NCBI GenBank assembly: GCA_028707065.1
Contig: JAQTUZ010000007.1
Span: 27,626 to 69,943, forward strand
Reading direction: 5' to 3'
Origin: Patescibacteria group bacterium
GTDB lineage: Bacteria > Patescibacteriota > Patescibacteriia > Patescibacteriales > WJLG01
DNA length: 42,318 nt
This document shows positions 14,101-22,256 of the stretch, piece by piece (the first letter of the stretch is position 1; the number at the start of each line of letters is the position of its first letter). A model generated the notes under the pieces. That model saw only the letters and a list, made by a program, of their open reading frames with translations, had not been told where the DNA came from and did no database searches. The position numbers were made by a program, and so were the translations under genes.

Positions 14101-15087
14101 TTATTCAGAAATTAAATTTTTTATAATTCTAATAATTATCTCTTTGTCTTTCGGATCGCTTTCGGCAACGAGCAAAGCTAACGCGGCCAGGGCATTATCA
14201 TTGATCTTTCGCTCGCCCGATTTTTTAAAAAGATAATCAGTTTTGTCTAAATAATAAACAAACAGGAAGGAAGCGGTTCTCTTGTTGCCGTCGGAAAACG
14301 GATGATCTTTTATGGTTAAGTATAATAGATGCGCCGCCTTATCTGCAATCGCCGGATAAAGCTCTTTTTGAGAAAAAGTTTGATAAAGACCTTTAATTAT
14401 GCCTTCGAAGCTGCCACCTCTTTCTTGCCCGAATAAATCCCCTGCTTCTCTCTTGGCAAATAATTCTTTTTTTAACTCGGTAATTATTTTCTCGCAAACC
14501 TCATATTGCAAAACAAACTTCGATCTTTTTCCTTTTCTCTCCGCTATTTTACCCTTATCATATTGGCCCAACAAAGAAAGTGTTTTTGAATAATCAGAAA
14601 GCAAGCTTAGAATTTCACCTTCCTGACCGGCTAGCAATTCTTTTTTAGATTGTTTTTGCAGAAACAAAACTGCCTCCTGCAATTCCTTAAATTTATTTTT
14701 AGCTTCCCGCAACCGTTTTTCGTTGATTGCGTAGCCGGAAATCAAAAATCGTTTTAAAACTTTAGTTGCCCAAACACGAAACCTTGTCGCTCTTTGCGAA
14801 TTGACCCTGTAACCGACAGAGATAATCGCGTCTAAATTATAAAATTGAGTTTTATAAACTTTTCCGTCCTTGGCAGTATGTTCCAAAATGGAACTAACTG
14901 AATTTTTACGCAACTCTCCGGCTTTAAAAATATTATCAAGATGCTTGGTGATAGCCGGCCTTTGAGTGCCAAAAAGATCAGCTATCTGATTTTGGGTAAG
15001 CCAAACAGTATCTCTTTCAAGTTTAACTTTTAATTCCACTTCGTTCTTTGAAGACCGATAGATAACTATTCCGCTTTTTTTAATCAT
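14101..15087 (-). CDS. RhuM-family protein fused to a Fic/Doc domain
   Basis: 328 residues. The N-terminal part (about 1-115) matches the RhuM virulence-protein family: VWLTQNQIADLFGTQRPAIT, SSILEHTAKDGKVYKTQFYN and LDAIISVGYRVNSQRATRFR. A charged helical linker follows (about 120-190). The C-terminal part carries the Fic active-site motif HPFSDGNKR at about 260-268. Fic enzymes transfer AMP or other phosphate-containing groups to target proteins, and Doc toxins phosphorylate EF-Tu; the NKR ending resembles Doc. It is probably a toxin or effector. Its start overlaps the stop of the LexA-like gene by 4 bases, which suggests that gene controls it. No separate antitoxin is seen. Confidence 0.9.
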   Translation of the reverse strand: MIKKSGIVIYRSSKNEVELKVKLERDTVWLTQNQIADLFGTQRPAITKHLDNIFKAGELRKNSVSSILEHTAKDGKVYKTQFYNLDAIISVGYRVNSQRATRFRVWATKVLKRFLISGYAINEKRLREAKNKFKELQEAVLFLQKQSKKELLAGQEGEILSLLSDYSKTLSLLGQYDKGKIAERKGKRSKFVLQYEVCEKIITELKKELFAKREAGDLFGQERGGSFEGIIKGLYQTFSQKELYPAIADKAAHLLYLTIKDHPFSDGNKRTASFLFVYYLDKTDYLFKKSGERKINDNALAALALLVAESDPKDKEIIIRIIKNLISE

Positions 15088-15836
15088 ATTTTTTCGTAAT
15101 AATCATAATCCTCTTTGGAGATTGGCCCGATTTCTCGCAAAACATCCTTGGCGGCCAAATTCCTAAGCGCCGCCAGCTCATCCGGTTTTTTTATGACATC
15201 GACCACCTTGCCGCAGACAAGATAAGCGGAATAATCGTCTTCATGGATATAGATCGGCGGCAAATCAAGGCTGGATTCCGAGACCAGGGCAATCTGTTTG
15301 TTTTGCTTGTCAAAAATAAATTTTTTTATATTGGCCAAGCCATCGATGGTGGAAACCACATAATCGCCGTTATCCGGAATGTCTTGTTTTTTTTCAACAA
15401 TAACAAAATCCCCCTCCTCGATATTCTTGCCTTTAACATTGGCGTGATTCATGGAATTGCCAACCGCGCGCAAAACAAACAAGTCAGCCAATTTAGTTTT
15501 CAAATCATCGCCCAAAATTTTTAAAGAAATTTTCAAATACCCCTCGACTTTTTGCTCGGCGCAAACCGCCGCCTCGCCGCAATTAGCCGAACCGATGATC
15601 GGCAAAGAAATCAATTTGGATTTTTCATCAATACCGCCGCTGGCCGGTTTTAAAGTTTTGCCGTCCGCGCCAACCAGCAACAAACCCTTCTCAATCAATT
15701 TTTCCAAATGATGTTTGATCTTCTGCGGACTATTCGGCTCACCGATCAGCTCCCCGATTTTGCGCAAAGTCAAACCGGCCAAGTTTTGTTCCCTAGCTAA
15801 AACAAGCAGTTTTTGTTGAATTAAATGAAGATTCAT
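15084..15836 (-). CDS. LexA-like self-cleaving repressor (S24 family)
   Basis: 250 residues. The N-terminal winged helix (about 1-65) includes LTLRKIGELIGEPNSPQKIK. The C-terminal S24 domain has a candidate self-cleavage site (SANCGEA, Cys-Gly in place of Ala-Gly), the catalytic serine in RAVGNSMN, and a candidate lysine in GLANIKKF after VVSTID. By family, RecA filaments on damaged DNA would trigger cleavage and derepression. The 30-bp palindrome that overlaps its own -35 box (15868-15897) is the obvious operator. The downstream genes (RhuM-Fic, helicase, perhaps the lipoprotein) would then be damage-inducible. It is not certain whether this is the general LexA or a local regulator; a second HTH-S24 gene is not in the window. 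Confidence 0.88.
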   Translation of the reverse strand: MNLHLIQQKLLVLAREQNLAGLTLRKIGELIGEPNSPQKIKHHLEKLIEKGLLLVGADGKTLKPASGGIDEKSKLISLPIIGSANCGEAAVCAEQKVEGYLKISLKILGDDLKTKLADLFVLRAVGNSMNHANVKGKNIEEGDFVIVEKKQDIPDNGDYVVSTIDGLANIKKFIFDKQNKQIALVSESSLDLPPIYIHEDDYSAYLVCGKVVDVIKKPDELAALRNLAAKDVLREIGPISKEDYDYYEKI

Positions 15837-15851
15837 AACAATTGCACTTTA

Positions 15852-15910
15852 ATTATAACCAACTAAAAAATCTTGTCAATAATACTTGACAAGATTTAAC
15901 TGTTGACAAG
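15852..15910 (-). promoter_or_regulatory. Promoter and palindromic operator of the LexA-like operon
   Basis: Minus-strand promoter: TTGACA (15874-15879), a 16-base spacer, TATAAT (15852-15857). A perfect 12-base inverted repeat, AAATCTTGTCAA / TTGACAAGATTT with a 6-base spacer (15868-15897), covers the -35. A further half-site TTGACAAG lies at 15903-15910. A dimeric repressor bound here would block RNA polymerase. Confidence 0.82.
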
Positions 15911-15921
15911 TTTTCTACAAA

Positions 15922-15944
15922 CAAAAAATCGCGCCCGAAGGCGC
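15922..15944 (-). terminator. Terminator of the AbiE operon
   Basis: GCGCC-TTCG-GGCGC hairpin on the minus strand with a T-run. Confidence 0.8.
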
Positions 15945-15957
15945 AACCTGCTGAAGA

Positions 15958-16005
15958 TTTTAAAATTCACGATTACCTGCCTGCCGGCAGACAGGAAGAC
16001 CCAGC
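15958..16005. repeat. Short dispersed repeat, copy 1
   Basis: TTTTAAAATT, then CGATT, then the palindromic CCTGCCTGCCGGCAGACAGG and AAGACC. A close copy is at 18040-18090. Both lie directly downstream of minus-strand genes. Confidence 0.6.
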
Positions 16006-16030
16006 CCCATTATAAATTTATCCTATAAAA

Positions 16031-17308
16031 TTATTTCAACAGATCATCAAGCTCGCAAGAAAGCAGCGCCGATTTATTAAGCAAAATCTCCTCTTTCTGG
16101 TTTAAATTGCCGGCCGTCATCCGAATAGTTTTAGTAATAATGGCGTCTCCAAGCATTATACGATTAGTTTTTTTAAAATAAGCTTCGATTTTCTCGTAAA
16201 ATAAAGTTATGTACTGCTTAAACTTATCGCTTAGCTGATTTTTTTCCTCGCCATAGACAAACTCAATCGCCTTGTCGTTTATCTTGGTTGGCAAATTGCC
16301 TTCGTCATAATTTAGCCAGTTATCGCTAATAGTATAACTAATCCGGACTTTGCCGCCATCTTCCGTCCTATACCAAAAGACGAAAGAAAAAATGTCGGTC
16401 ATAAAATCCTGACGCAATTTAATGCTTTCCAATTCTGTCACTGTATTAATCTTGTATTCTTTCAGAAGCTGTAAATAGCTTTCTCGCCAATTTCTAAGCC
16501 AATTCGCAATAAACGCCTGGTCGACAAAAAGAGGAGATAAATCATTTTTAAGATTTTCATCAGTTTTAGGGTTATTCAATATTTTTATGGTAATTTTATC
16601 AAACAATGCTTTCGGATCTTTTACATCAATACCCTTGGCTATCAAATAATCAAAATCCGGCACAACTTTTTTATTCATATACCAAAGAAGATCATAAATA
16701 TCACGGCCTTTTTCTTCATAAATAATTTCTCCTACGCCGCGGCTGCCGCGCAAGAAAATAGCGGCCAGCTTGCTTGCCATAAGCGCTCCCATGTTATATG
16801 TCAAAACAACAAAAGAAAACTGGCCGCGATTTATCGGCCGGCGTTCGGTGACGGTTTTCGGCGCGACAAAATTATTAAGATCAATTTTTACATGCGCAAA
16901 ATTTGAGGGATGGCCAAGATTCAATTCTCTGCCGACATTAAATTTCAAAATCAATCCTCGGCCGGAGGTTATTTTTATCGTTAAAAAATCAGCGCTGGCG
17001 CCATAAGTATCGGTAAAATAATCTTCAACTTCCTTTTTTAATTCTTCCAATAATTTTTCCGTAACTGCCTGGGAGATTTCAAAATCCAAATCAACCGACA
17101 TACGGTCAAGGTCGTGGATTATGCGAAGCGCGGAACCGCCATACATAATCCATTCATTGTACTCCGGATGATGATAGATAAAATTAAGAACGTAATACTG
17201 CAATATTTCTTTAACTTTATTCACTTTTACATCCGGACCGGCGCCGCCATAACCGCTCAATTCTTCTTCGAGTTTTATTTTTAAATTTTTCAATATCTGC
17301 TCACTCAT
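16031..17308 (-). CDS. abiEii: AbiEii-type nucleotidyltransferase toxin
   Basis: 425 residues. The nucleotidyltransferase signature YGGSALR (56-62) followed by DRMSVDLDFE (68-77) gives the GS and the paired aspartates (D73, D75) of the DUF1814/AbiEii superfamily. Members such as MenT and AbiEii modify tRNA acceptor ends or otherwise block growth, limiting phage spread. The C-terminal half is longer than in compact members and mostly helical. Its ATG overlaps the stop of the upstream antitoxin gene by 4 bases, the usual AbiE arrangement. It ends before a strong UUCG-type terminator at 15922. Confidence 0.92.
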   Translation of the reverse strand: MSEQILKNLKIKLEEELSGYGGAGPDVKVNKVKEILQYYVLNFIYHHPEYNEWIMYGGSALRIIHDLDRMSVDLDFEISQAVTEKLLEELKKEVEDYFTDTYGASADFLTIKITSGRGLILKFNVGRELNLGHPSNFAHVKIDLNNFVAPKTVTERRPINRGQFSFVVLTYNMGALMASKLAAIFLRGSRGVGEIIYEEKGRDIYDLLWYMNKKVVPDFDYLIAKGIDVKDPKALFDKITIKILNNPKTDENLKNDLSPLFVDQAFIANWLRNWRESYLQLLKEYKINTVTELESIKLRQDFMTDIFSFVFWYRTEDGGKVRISYTISDNWLNYDEGNLPTKINDKAIEFVYGEEKNQLSDKFKQYITLFYEKIEAYFKKTNRIMLGDAIITKTIRMTAGNLNQKEEILLNKSALLSCELDDLLK

Positions 17309-17913
17309 ATATTTTTAATCATTAAATAAAATTTATCCCGTTCCGCTTTATCCATTTCATCCATATCTATCCGCAATTCTTCTATCAGTCTTTTAATTTC
17401 TTCCAGCTTGACACCGCGAAACTGGCGAGTTCGGAAATAAAGCAGATCAAATAGAGCCTTGGAAGGCGAGGCGATATAAAAATCAAATTTCCCTTTAGCC
17501 AGGGAAAAGCCGGAAAACAATTCTTTTTTAATCGACTGATAGGAAAAATTTCCCGCTTTGGTCTGATAATCCTTGGTGACCTTCGGCGTGATTGAAGTAA
17601 CAGAATGGATTGCCTCGGTAGCGAGATTATAATACTGCAAGGCAGCCCAAGAACTTACATAAGATGGGGTGCGGATGATATTAGCGAGATAGAAAGAATA
17701 GGAAATATCGTTTTTATTTTTATCAAAAAAATCGGCAGATATATATAATCCGTTTTTTAGCCGGTAAATTTCTTTATATTTCAAAAACCGGCTGATATAA
17801 GTATCAACCGTAGAATCTTCAAGCCCCAACTGCTTGCCAAGCTGATAAATAGTGCTTTTACTGAAATGGGGCAATGATTTAAGCTGTTCTAAAAGGTTTT
17901 TTTTGCTTTTCAT
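17305..17913 (-). CDS. abiEi: AbiEi-type antitoxin and transcriptional regulator
   Basis: 202 residues. An N-terminal winged helix (about 1-60, LPHFSKSTIYQLGKQLGLED; KEIYRLKNGLYIS) is followed by the AbiEi core: YVSSWAALQYYNLATEAIHS, VTSITPKVTKDY and ASPSKALFDLLYFRTR. These are typical of antitoxins that neutralise AbiEii nucleotidyltransferases and repress their own operon. It is first in the operon, with the toxin translationally coupled downstream. The promoter is at 17926-17954. AbiE systems are described as type IV toxin-antitoxin abortive-infection modules. Confidence 0.9.
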   Translation of the reverse strand: MKSKKNLLEQLKSLPHFSKSTIYQLGKQLGLEDSTVDTYISRFLKYKEIYRLKNGLYISADFFDKNKNDISYSFYLANIIRTPSYVSSWAALQYYNLATEAIHSVTSITPKVTKDYQTKAGNFSYQSIKKELFSGFSLAKGKFDFYIASPSKALFDLLYFRTRQFRGVKLEEIKRLIEELRIDMDEMDKAERDKFYLMIKNI

Positions 17914-17925
17914 AATTATGACAAT

Positions 17926-17954
17926 AGTGTATCATATAAGAAACGCCGTGTCAA
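17926..17954 (-). promoter_or_regulatory. Promoter of the AbiE operon
   Basis: TTGACA (17949-17954), a 17-base spacer, TACACT (17926-17931) on the minus strand, 12 bases before the ATG of abiEi. Confidence 0.65.
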
Positions 17955-18039
17955 CCCACCCTTATAGTTTATTTAATATTGGCTAAACATTGAATTATAG
18001 CAAAGCACTGTATTGAGTGTCAGGTCTTTACGTTTAGCG

Positions 18040-18090
18040 TTTTAAAAATTAACGATTTCCTGCCCGCCGGCAGACAGGAAGACCTGGGCC
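18040..18090. repeat. Short dispersed repeat, copy 2
   Basis: TTTTAAAAATTAACGATTTC followed by the CCTGCC...GGCAGACAGG palindrome and AAGACC. Matches 15958-16005. It lies between hsdS and the AbiE promoter. Confidence 0.6.
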
Positions 18091-18141
18091 CAAAACAAAA
18101 AAATTTTAATCCCCCCCCTGCCATTGTTTTATTAAAAAATT

Positions 18142-19266
18142 TCAGCCCTTCATTGATTTGGTCAAAACTGAATCAAAAAGCTCTTTGAGTTTTAATTTTT
18201 GTTCGAGTAGCTGTTTTTTATAGTCCTGTACCGCGGAAAGTTTGGCAACGATTTGTTTTTGGATTTTAAGGGTAGGCAAAACAATCTTTACTTTCGACAA
18301 TATAGCTAAATTTATATTTTTTTGCGCAGCTTGAGTTGCTACCGAATTTAAATAATTTTTTGATAACAAAAGTTGAAAATATAGAAATTTATTATCAATT
18401 AAATCCTTATCGGCACGTATGCCTACAATGCTATCCGGAAATGCGGCATCAATTTCCAAAATAGCCAAATCACCTATATTGGCTGCTATAGTTATTACTA
18501 TTGTGCCCTTGAAAAAAATTTTACTAACTTTCAGTCCTTCTTCATTAAGAGTTTGATGATATGTTCTAATAAACCCATCAGAATTAACAATTTCACCCGT
18601 TTGAATCCATGGGATAGAGCCACCAAAATATATAGGATCATTTCTTGGTCTCGGTGTAAATTTTCCTCTTTCCAATTTTGAAACTTCAGGAAGTCTCTTT
18701 ATCGCCCATTCCCTACCAGAAGAATTTAATTCCTTATGCAAAAATGATTGAAAAAGCTCATCAGTTTTTTGAATAAGCTCGTCGTTCAATTTCCTCGCCT
18801 CGGCGATTTTATCCAGCCGCTCAACAATTTGTTTCTGAATTTCGAGAGGCGGAAGAGTAATTTCAAAATTTAAAATATCTTTTTCACGAACAGACGGATA
18901 ATTACTTCCCTTTTGTCTACTTTGTAAATAAATAGATAAACTCTTGAAATTGCTAAGCCAATAAAATAAAAATCTTGATGAAGTTTCCGACTGCCTTGCT
19001 TTAAGAATCGTAAAGGCAGAGGAGACAGGATAACTTTTATCAATTAAAACAATCGCTCCCCTTGTTGGACGGACGCGTGATATTAATACAGTATTTTCTG
19101 GTGCAACAACCGCACCTTTTATAGATTTTTTATCCTTAAAGCTAATTGATTTGTTTTCTAGGTCAATATCACCAATTTCAATATATGGCCATGAACCAAC
19201 GACAGCTTTTTCTAAATTTAATCTTTCGGTTATTTCTACTAATTTTTTTATTGGCCAAGTTTTCAT
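18142..19266 (-). CDS. hsdS: Type I restriction-modification specificity subunit HsdS
   Basis: 374 residues from the ATG at 19264-19266 (MKTWPIKKLVEITERLN); a longer frame begins 12 codons earlier, but the family starts as chosen. There are two target-recognition half-subunits, each followed by a conserved helix: first ILNFEITLPPLEIQKQIVER, then KVKIVLPTLKIQKQIVAKLS. This is the usual two-TRD layout, which would recognise a bipartite DNA sequence. It pairs with HsdM and HsdR encoded at 22812-26634, but it is separated from them by seven genes and another promoter. It lies 10 bases downstream of the 19277 gene. Translation probably depends on that operon. Confidence 0.95.
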   Translation of the reverse strand: MKTWPIKKLVEITERLNLEKAVVGSWPYIEIGDIDLENKSISFKDKKSIKGAVVAPENTVLISRVRPTRGAIVLIDKSYPVSSAFTILKARQSETSSRFLFYWLSNFKSLSIYLQSRQKGSNYPSVREKDILNFEITLPPLEIQKQIVERLDKIAEARKLNDELIQKTDELFQSFLHKELNSSGREWAIKRLPEVSKLERGKFTPRPRNDPIYFGGSIPWIQTGEIVNSDGFIRTYHQTLNEEGLKVSKIFFKGTIVITIAANIGDLAILEIDAAFPDSIVGIRADKDLIDNKFLYFQLLLSKNYLNSVATQAAQKNINLAILSKVKIVLPTLKIQKQIVAKLSAVQDYKKQLLEQKLKLKELFDSVLTKSMKG

Positions 19267-19276
19267 AAAGGCAAAC

Positions 19277-19855
19277 TTACACGTAAATTCTATCCTCAGC
19301 ATAATCTCTCGCGCGTGCAGATATCTTAACTATTTGTTTGGCTAAAGCCATAGTGATGAAACATACAAAAACGACTTCTTTGCTTGTAAACCGATGTCTT
19401 CTGATTTTAACATCAAAATCATGTTTCGCGGGAACATAAACTAACTTATTAAATTGGATAAGCCGCAATCTAAGTTTTTCTGATATAGCACCTTTGAGAT
19501 TAATTAAATTGGAACCTAAAGATTTTTCTTCGTATTTTTTATTCCTCAAGTTATCTGCAGAACAAAATTTAATGAGGTGATCAATATAATCTCCAAAATC
19601 TCTCATAGCATCTCTCGTATGATACGGGAGATACCCCAACTCATCGTTAAGATAGAACATGGGTCGCTTTGGCTTGGTTCCGACTTTTTCCTGAAGAACC
19701 TCTATAGCAAGCCTTTTCTTTTTTCTAGACGAAGTAATGTCCTCGGATAATTTATCTGCTTCAGCAATCTCTTTCTCGGCCAACACATCGGCAGCTAATT
19801 TTGATACCCCTGGATCTATTTCCAAATACTCAGATTTTGGACAAGTTTCTCTCAT
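19277..19855 (-). CDS. Hypothetical protein in the winged-helix/HEPN operon
   Basis: 192 residues. A charged N-terminal segment (about 1-60, with a basic RKKKRLAIEV patch) precedes a mostly helical domain. Conserved-looking motifs are YLPYHTRDAMRDFGDYIDHL, LRLRLIQFNKLVYVPAKHDF and RRHRFTSKEVVFVCFITMAL. The Lys-His-Asp and Arg-His clusters could be functional. The helical content and its position next to two HEPN-type genes make a third, divergent HEPN-like fold conceivable, but I see no R-x4-6-H motif that convinces me. It is 46 bases downstream of the HEPN gene and 10 bases upstream of hsdS. No family recognised. Confidence 0.7.
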   Translation of the reverse strand: MRETCPKSEYLEIDPGVSKLAADVLAEKEIAEADKLSEDITSSRKKKRLAIEVLQEKVGTKPKRPMFYLNDELGYLPYHTRDAMRDFGDYIDHLIKFCSADNLRNKKYEEKSLGSNLINLKGAISEKLRLRLIQFNKLVYVPAKHDFDVKIRRHRFTSKEVVFVCFITMALAKQIVKISARARDYAEDRIYV

Positions 19856-19901
19856 AATATTGATACGTTAGTTTAACTGATTTTTGTTAGTCGGGCCATA
19901 A

Positions 19902-20351
19902 TTAATTTTTATATTCCGGGGAAACCTTCAATATTAGAAGCATATGATTTCTTAAACTATTCAAAATCCCAAGCGATAAAAGTTTTGAATAATCTCTCTC
20001 GGGATTTTTAGATTTTGCTACTTTAACGATAATCTTCTGCCCAGATGATTTAAAAAAAATTTTATTTTGTATATTAATTTCAAGAGTATGAACAATTTTA
20101 TTGCGGATTTGATTTAGATTTTTAATATTTTTATACAAGTCATCGGATAACAAATTTATTGCATTTACGAGTTCTAATTTTGTTGAAAATGAGTAATCAA
20201 TAATCTTTTTAGCATTTTTACATTTAGCAAAAATTATTTTATTTATAAAATGCTCTACTAAAAAATGCGCGGTCACTACGATCATAAGGTTACTGGGACG
20301 ATAACCAACCATTGTCATATAAGTAAATATTATATCCTCAGTAATATCCAT
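19902..20351 (-). CDS. HEPN-domain protein, putative RNase
   Basis: 149 residues, nearly all alpha-helical. The diagnostic HEPN motif R-x4-H is intact at R83-H88 (QIRNKIVHT), after a helix rich in Leu, Asn and Asp. HEPN proteins with this motif are usually metal-independent RNases and act as toxins or effectors in defence and toxin-antitoxin systems. Activity is inferred from the motif only. It lies in the operon between the winged-helix-HEPN fusion (20379) and the 19277 gene. The base composition is markedly AT-richer than core genes such as thrS, consistent with transfer. Confidence 0.72.
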   Translation of the reverse strand: MDITEDIIFTYMTMVGYRPSNLMIVVTAHFLVEHFINKIIFAKCKNAKKIIDYSFSTKLELVNAINLLSDDLYKNIKNLNQIRNKIVHTLEINIQNKIFFKSSGQKIIVKVAKSKNPERDYSKLLSLGILNSLRNHMLLILKVSPEYKN

Positions 20352-20378
20352 AAAAAAATTTATATTTTATTGACAAAG

Positions 20379-21053
20379 TCATATTCGTTGTGCCAATTCT
20401 TTGTAGGCCGTAATAATAAATGGCATTTGAGGCAAAATAGTCTTCATGTCCACATCAGTTAAAAGATTGTGCGCTGATGTGTCGCCAAGAAATTTGATGC
20501 CACGAATCTCCCGCGCTGTCTTAGGTAAAAGGAATGGAATACCTCCCAATTTCTCGCGAGCAGCGGTATCAACCATTGCACCCAAACCAACTAATCTACC
20601 CGATCCAACCCCGTCTTCTAGCTTTGATTCCAATCCGTTCTTTGCGAAAGCAATATAAATCAACTTTTCAAGAATTTTACGAAGCAAAAAGGCGGTACAG
20701 TTACCGCTTCTCCCAAAATTAAGATGCAAATCAGCGATTTCTTGCTCGAAACTCTTTCCGAGTTTTTGAATCAATGTAGTATCAAATAAATCTGATTCAA
20801 TATCATCAATATCCTTGCTTACAAGAGGCTTTTTTTGAATATATTCAACAATGTTTCCGTTTTTACGAGGAGTGAGAAAGTTTGCACGTGCTAATGCCAT
20901 CCTTAAATTGTGTTCTGGAAAATTATTTCCCCGTTTACTAAGACACACTTCAACCTTACTTCGATCAATCCAATTTTTAAAATATCCCTCTTCCCAAAGT
21001 ATTTTTAAGGCCATGGGAGCAGAATCGGCAATCTTTTTATTTCTCTTTTTCAT
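20379..21053 (-). CDS. Winged-helix protein fused to a HEPN-like (DUF4145-type) domain
   Basis: 224 residues. The N-terminal part (about 14-75) contains ALKILWEEGYFKNWIDRSKV and a predicted recognition helix EHNLRMALARANFL, matching the winged-helix pattern of the neighbouring small genes (LIDEGYF). The C-terminal part (about 95-224) is helical and ends with EIRGIKFLGDTSAHNLLTDV, the DUF4145-like HEPN motif (L-G-N-x-A-A-H). In it the usual arginine is a lysine (KFLGDTSAH), so catalysis may be altered or lost. The start overlaps the upstream gene by 17 bases, indicating translational coupling. Confidence 0.72.
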   Translation of the reverse strand: MKKRNKKIADSAPMALKILWEEGYFKNWIDRSKVEVCLSKRGNNFPEHNLRMALARANFLTPRKNGNIVEYIQKKPLVSKDIDDIESDLFDTTLIQKLGKSFEQEIADLHLNFGRSGNCTAFLLRKILEKLIYIAFAKNGLESKLEDGVGSGRLVGLGAMVDTAAREKLGGIPFLLPKTAREIRGIKFLGDTSAHNLLTDVDMKTILPQMPFIITAYKELAQRI

Positions 21054-21519
21054 AAATAATTTCTTCGAAGCGCTTTACGCCCTTACGATTTAACCTATAG
21101 GGAGTTGGCTGGCCTTTCTTTATAACAGTTCCACTTTCAAGGTACTGCCTAATTCCTTTTTTTATCTTATTCGAAACATTGCCTACGTCTATTTTGGTAC
21201 CCAGGCCAGATGTAATCTTTTCTATATCTCCGGTTGTTAGCCAAACGTTTTTAAAATATTTATATGAGACATAAAAACAAAGTAAAATTTTTGCTTCAAC
21301 GCCTTTCTGATCAAGAACTTTGATTTGTACTTCTTCGCTTTCATCGCAATCTCCTACCCTGTTAACAATAGACAGAATTAAGTCCTCCCCGTTTTCTGCA
21401 CTCATCTTTTTATCAACTGGTTTTTGGTTTGTGAGTCGAATATTATCCTCAAGTTCGCGAATTCTTTTTTCGTGGTTCTCGAGTTGTTCTAATATTTTTT
21501 TAGTTTGTTCATTTTCCAT
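21037..21519 (-). CDS. Small coiled-coil plus winged-helix protein
   Basis: 160 residues. An N-terminal coiled coil (about 1-30, LEQLENHEKRIRELEDNIRL) is followed by a linker. A C-terminal wHTH-like domain (about 75-160) has YKYFKNVWLTTGDIEKITSG, KIKKGIRQYLESGTVIKKGQ and a PYRLNRKG wing. It is the fourth in a series of adjacent genes with a helical N-terminus followed by a winged-helix-like C-terminus. It diverges most from the others and lacks the LIDEGYF motif, keeping only FYVSYKYFKN at the corresponding place. It could bind DNA or serve as an oligomerising adaptor. No family name assigned. Confidence 0.65.
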   Translation of the reverse strand: MENEQTKKILEQLENHEKRIRELEDNIRLTNQKPVDKKMSAENGEDLILSIVNRVGDCDESEEVQIKVLDQKGVEAKILLCFYVSYKYFKNVWLTTGDIEKITSGLGTKIDVGNVSNKIKKGIRQYLESGTVIKKGQPTPYRLNRKGVKRFEEIIYEKEK

Positions 21520-21532
21520 ATGAATCGCGAAG

Positions 21533-21886
21533 TTAAGATTTATTTATATATCCTATCAGTTTCTTTTTGTCATGTTTGACGTCTACTCGTTCAAGTAAAT
21601 CTTTTCTAACCATATCTCTTAATACGTTTACAATACTTGAGCGCAACGGCTTTTGCTTTGTTAATAATCGCTTCTGCAATTCAGAAAATACGTCCATATC
21701 AATTTTTGCTTCTTTAAAAAAATCTAAATCAAAAAGTTTTTTTATTGGAACTTTTAAATCTTCGGCCTTACTTTTCTTTTTCGTAACTTTAATTGGTCTT
21801 TCCTTTGTTTCTTCGTGACCAAAAACAGCTTCTTCAAGTTTTACTAATCTTTTAAAAATTTGTTCATTAATTTGTTCTTGATTCAT
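21533..21886 (-). CDS. Small winged-helix-like protein (paralogue 3)
   Basis: 117 residues. A helical N-terminus (QINEQIFKRLVKLEEAVFGH) and a lysine-rich linker (VTKKKSKAEDLK) precede a domain reading VPIKKLFDLDFFKEAKIDMD, then SSIVNVLRDMVRKDLLERVD and a wing KKKLIGYINKS. DLDFF occupies the position of DEGYF in the two upstream paralogues, and the spacing to the second helix and wing is the same, so I treat it as a divergent relative. It is cytosolic by sequence. It lies 11 bases after the preceding gene and 13 before the next. Confidence 0.65.
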   Translation of the reverse strand: MNQEQINEQIFKRLVKLEEAVFGHEETKERPIKVTKKKSKAEDLKVPIKKLFDLDFFKEAKIDMDVFSELQKRLLTKQKPLRSSIVNVLRDMVRKDLLERVDVKHDKKKLIGYINKS

Positions 21887-21897
21887 AAAATTTTTGG

Positions 21898-22251
21898 TTA
21901 TTTTCTAATTACATATTTCCATTTTTTATCTCCTTTATCGCGGAAACGTGTTAAAACCCTTTCTCTAACTAAATTTAACAATCCCATTGAAATTGTTGCA
22001 TTTGAATAATGCCGTCCTTCCTGTTTGAGACGCTCAATAATTTCTGGCAGCTGTTTAGGAGTATCAAAATATCCTTCGTCAATTAAAACTCTTAAGCCTC
22101 CAGTTGCACCGGACGTTTCCTTCCCGTTACCCTTTAAACTATGTTTAGTTTTTATGGCTATTACTTTACCATTACCTCCTGCTGCAAGCTCGGCCAATTC
22201 CATAACTAGCGCAATAATATTTTCTGCTAATTCTTTTGGATCTTTTTTCAT
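21898..22251 (-). CDS. Small winged-helix protein (paralogue 2)
   Basis: 117 residues. An N-terminal helix (LAENIIALVMELAELAAGGN) is followed by a winged helix: GGLRVLIDEGYFDTPKQLPE, LKQEGRHYSNATISMGLLNL and the wing RFRDKGDKKWKYVIRK. It aligns residue by residue with the next gene (GLTGKIHELIDEGYF...). The second helix with HYSNATISM resembles a DNA-recognition helix. It probably arose by tandem duplication with its neighbour. A DNA- or RNA-binding role is inferred from the fold pattern, not shown. It is separated from the first gene of the operon by 5 bases. Confidence 0.7.
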   Translation of the reverse strand: MKKDPKELAENIIALVMELAELAAGGNGKVIAIKTKHSLKGNGKETSGATGGLRVLIDEGYFDTPKQLPEIIERLKQEGRHYSNATISMGLLNLVRERVLTRFRDKGDKKWKYVIRK

Positions 22252-22256
22252 AATTT

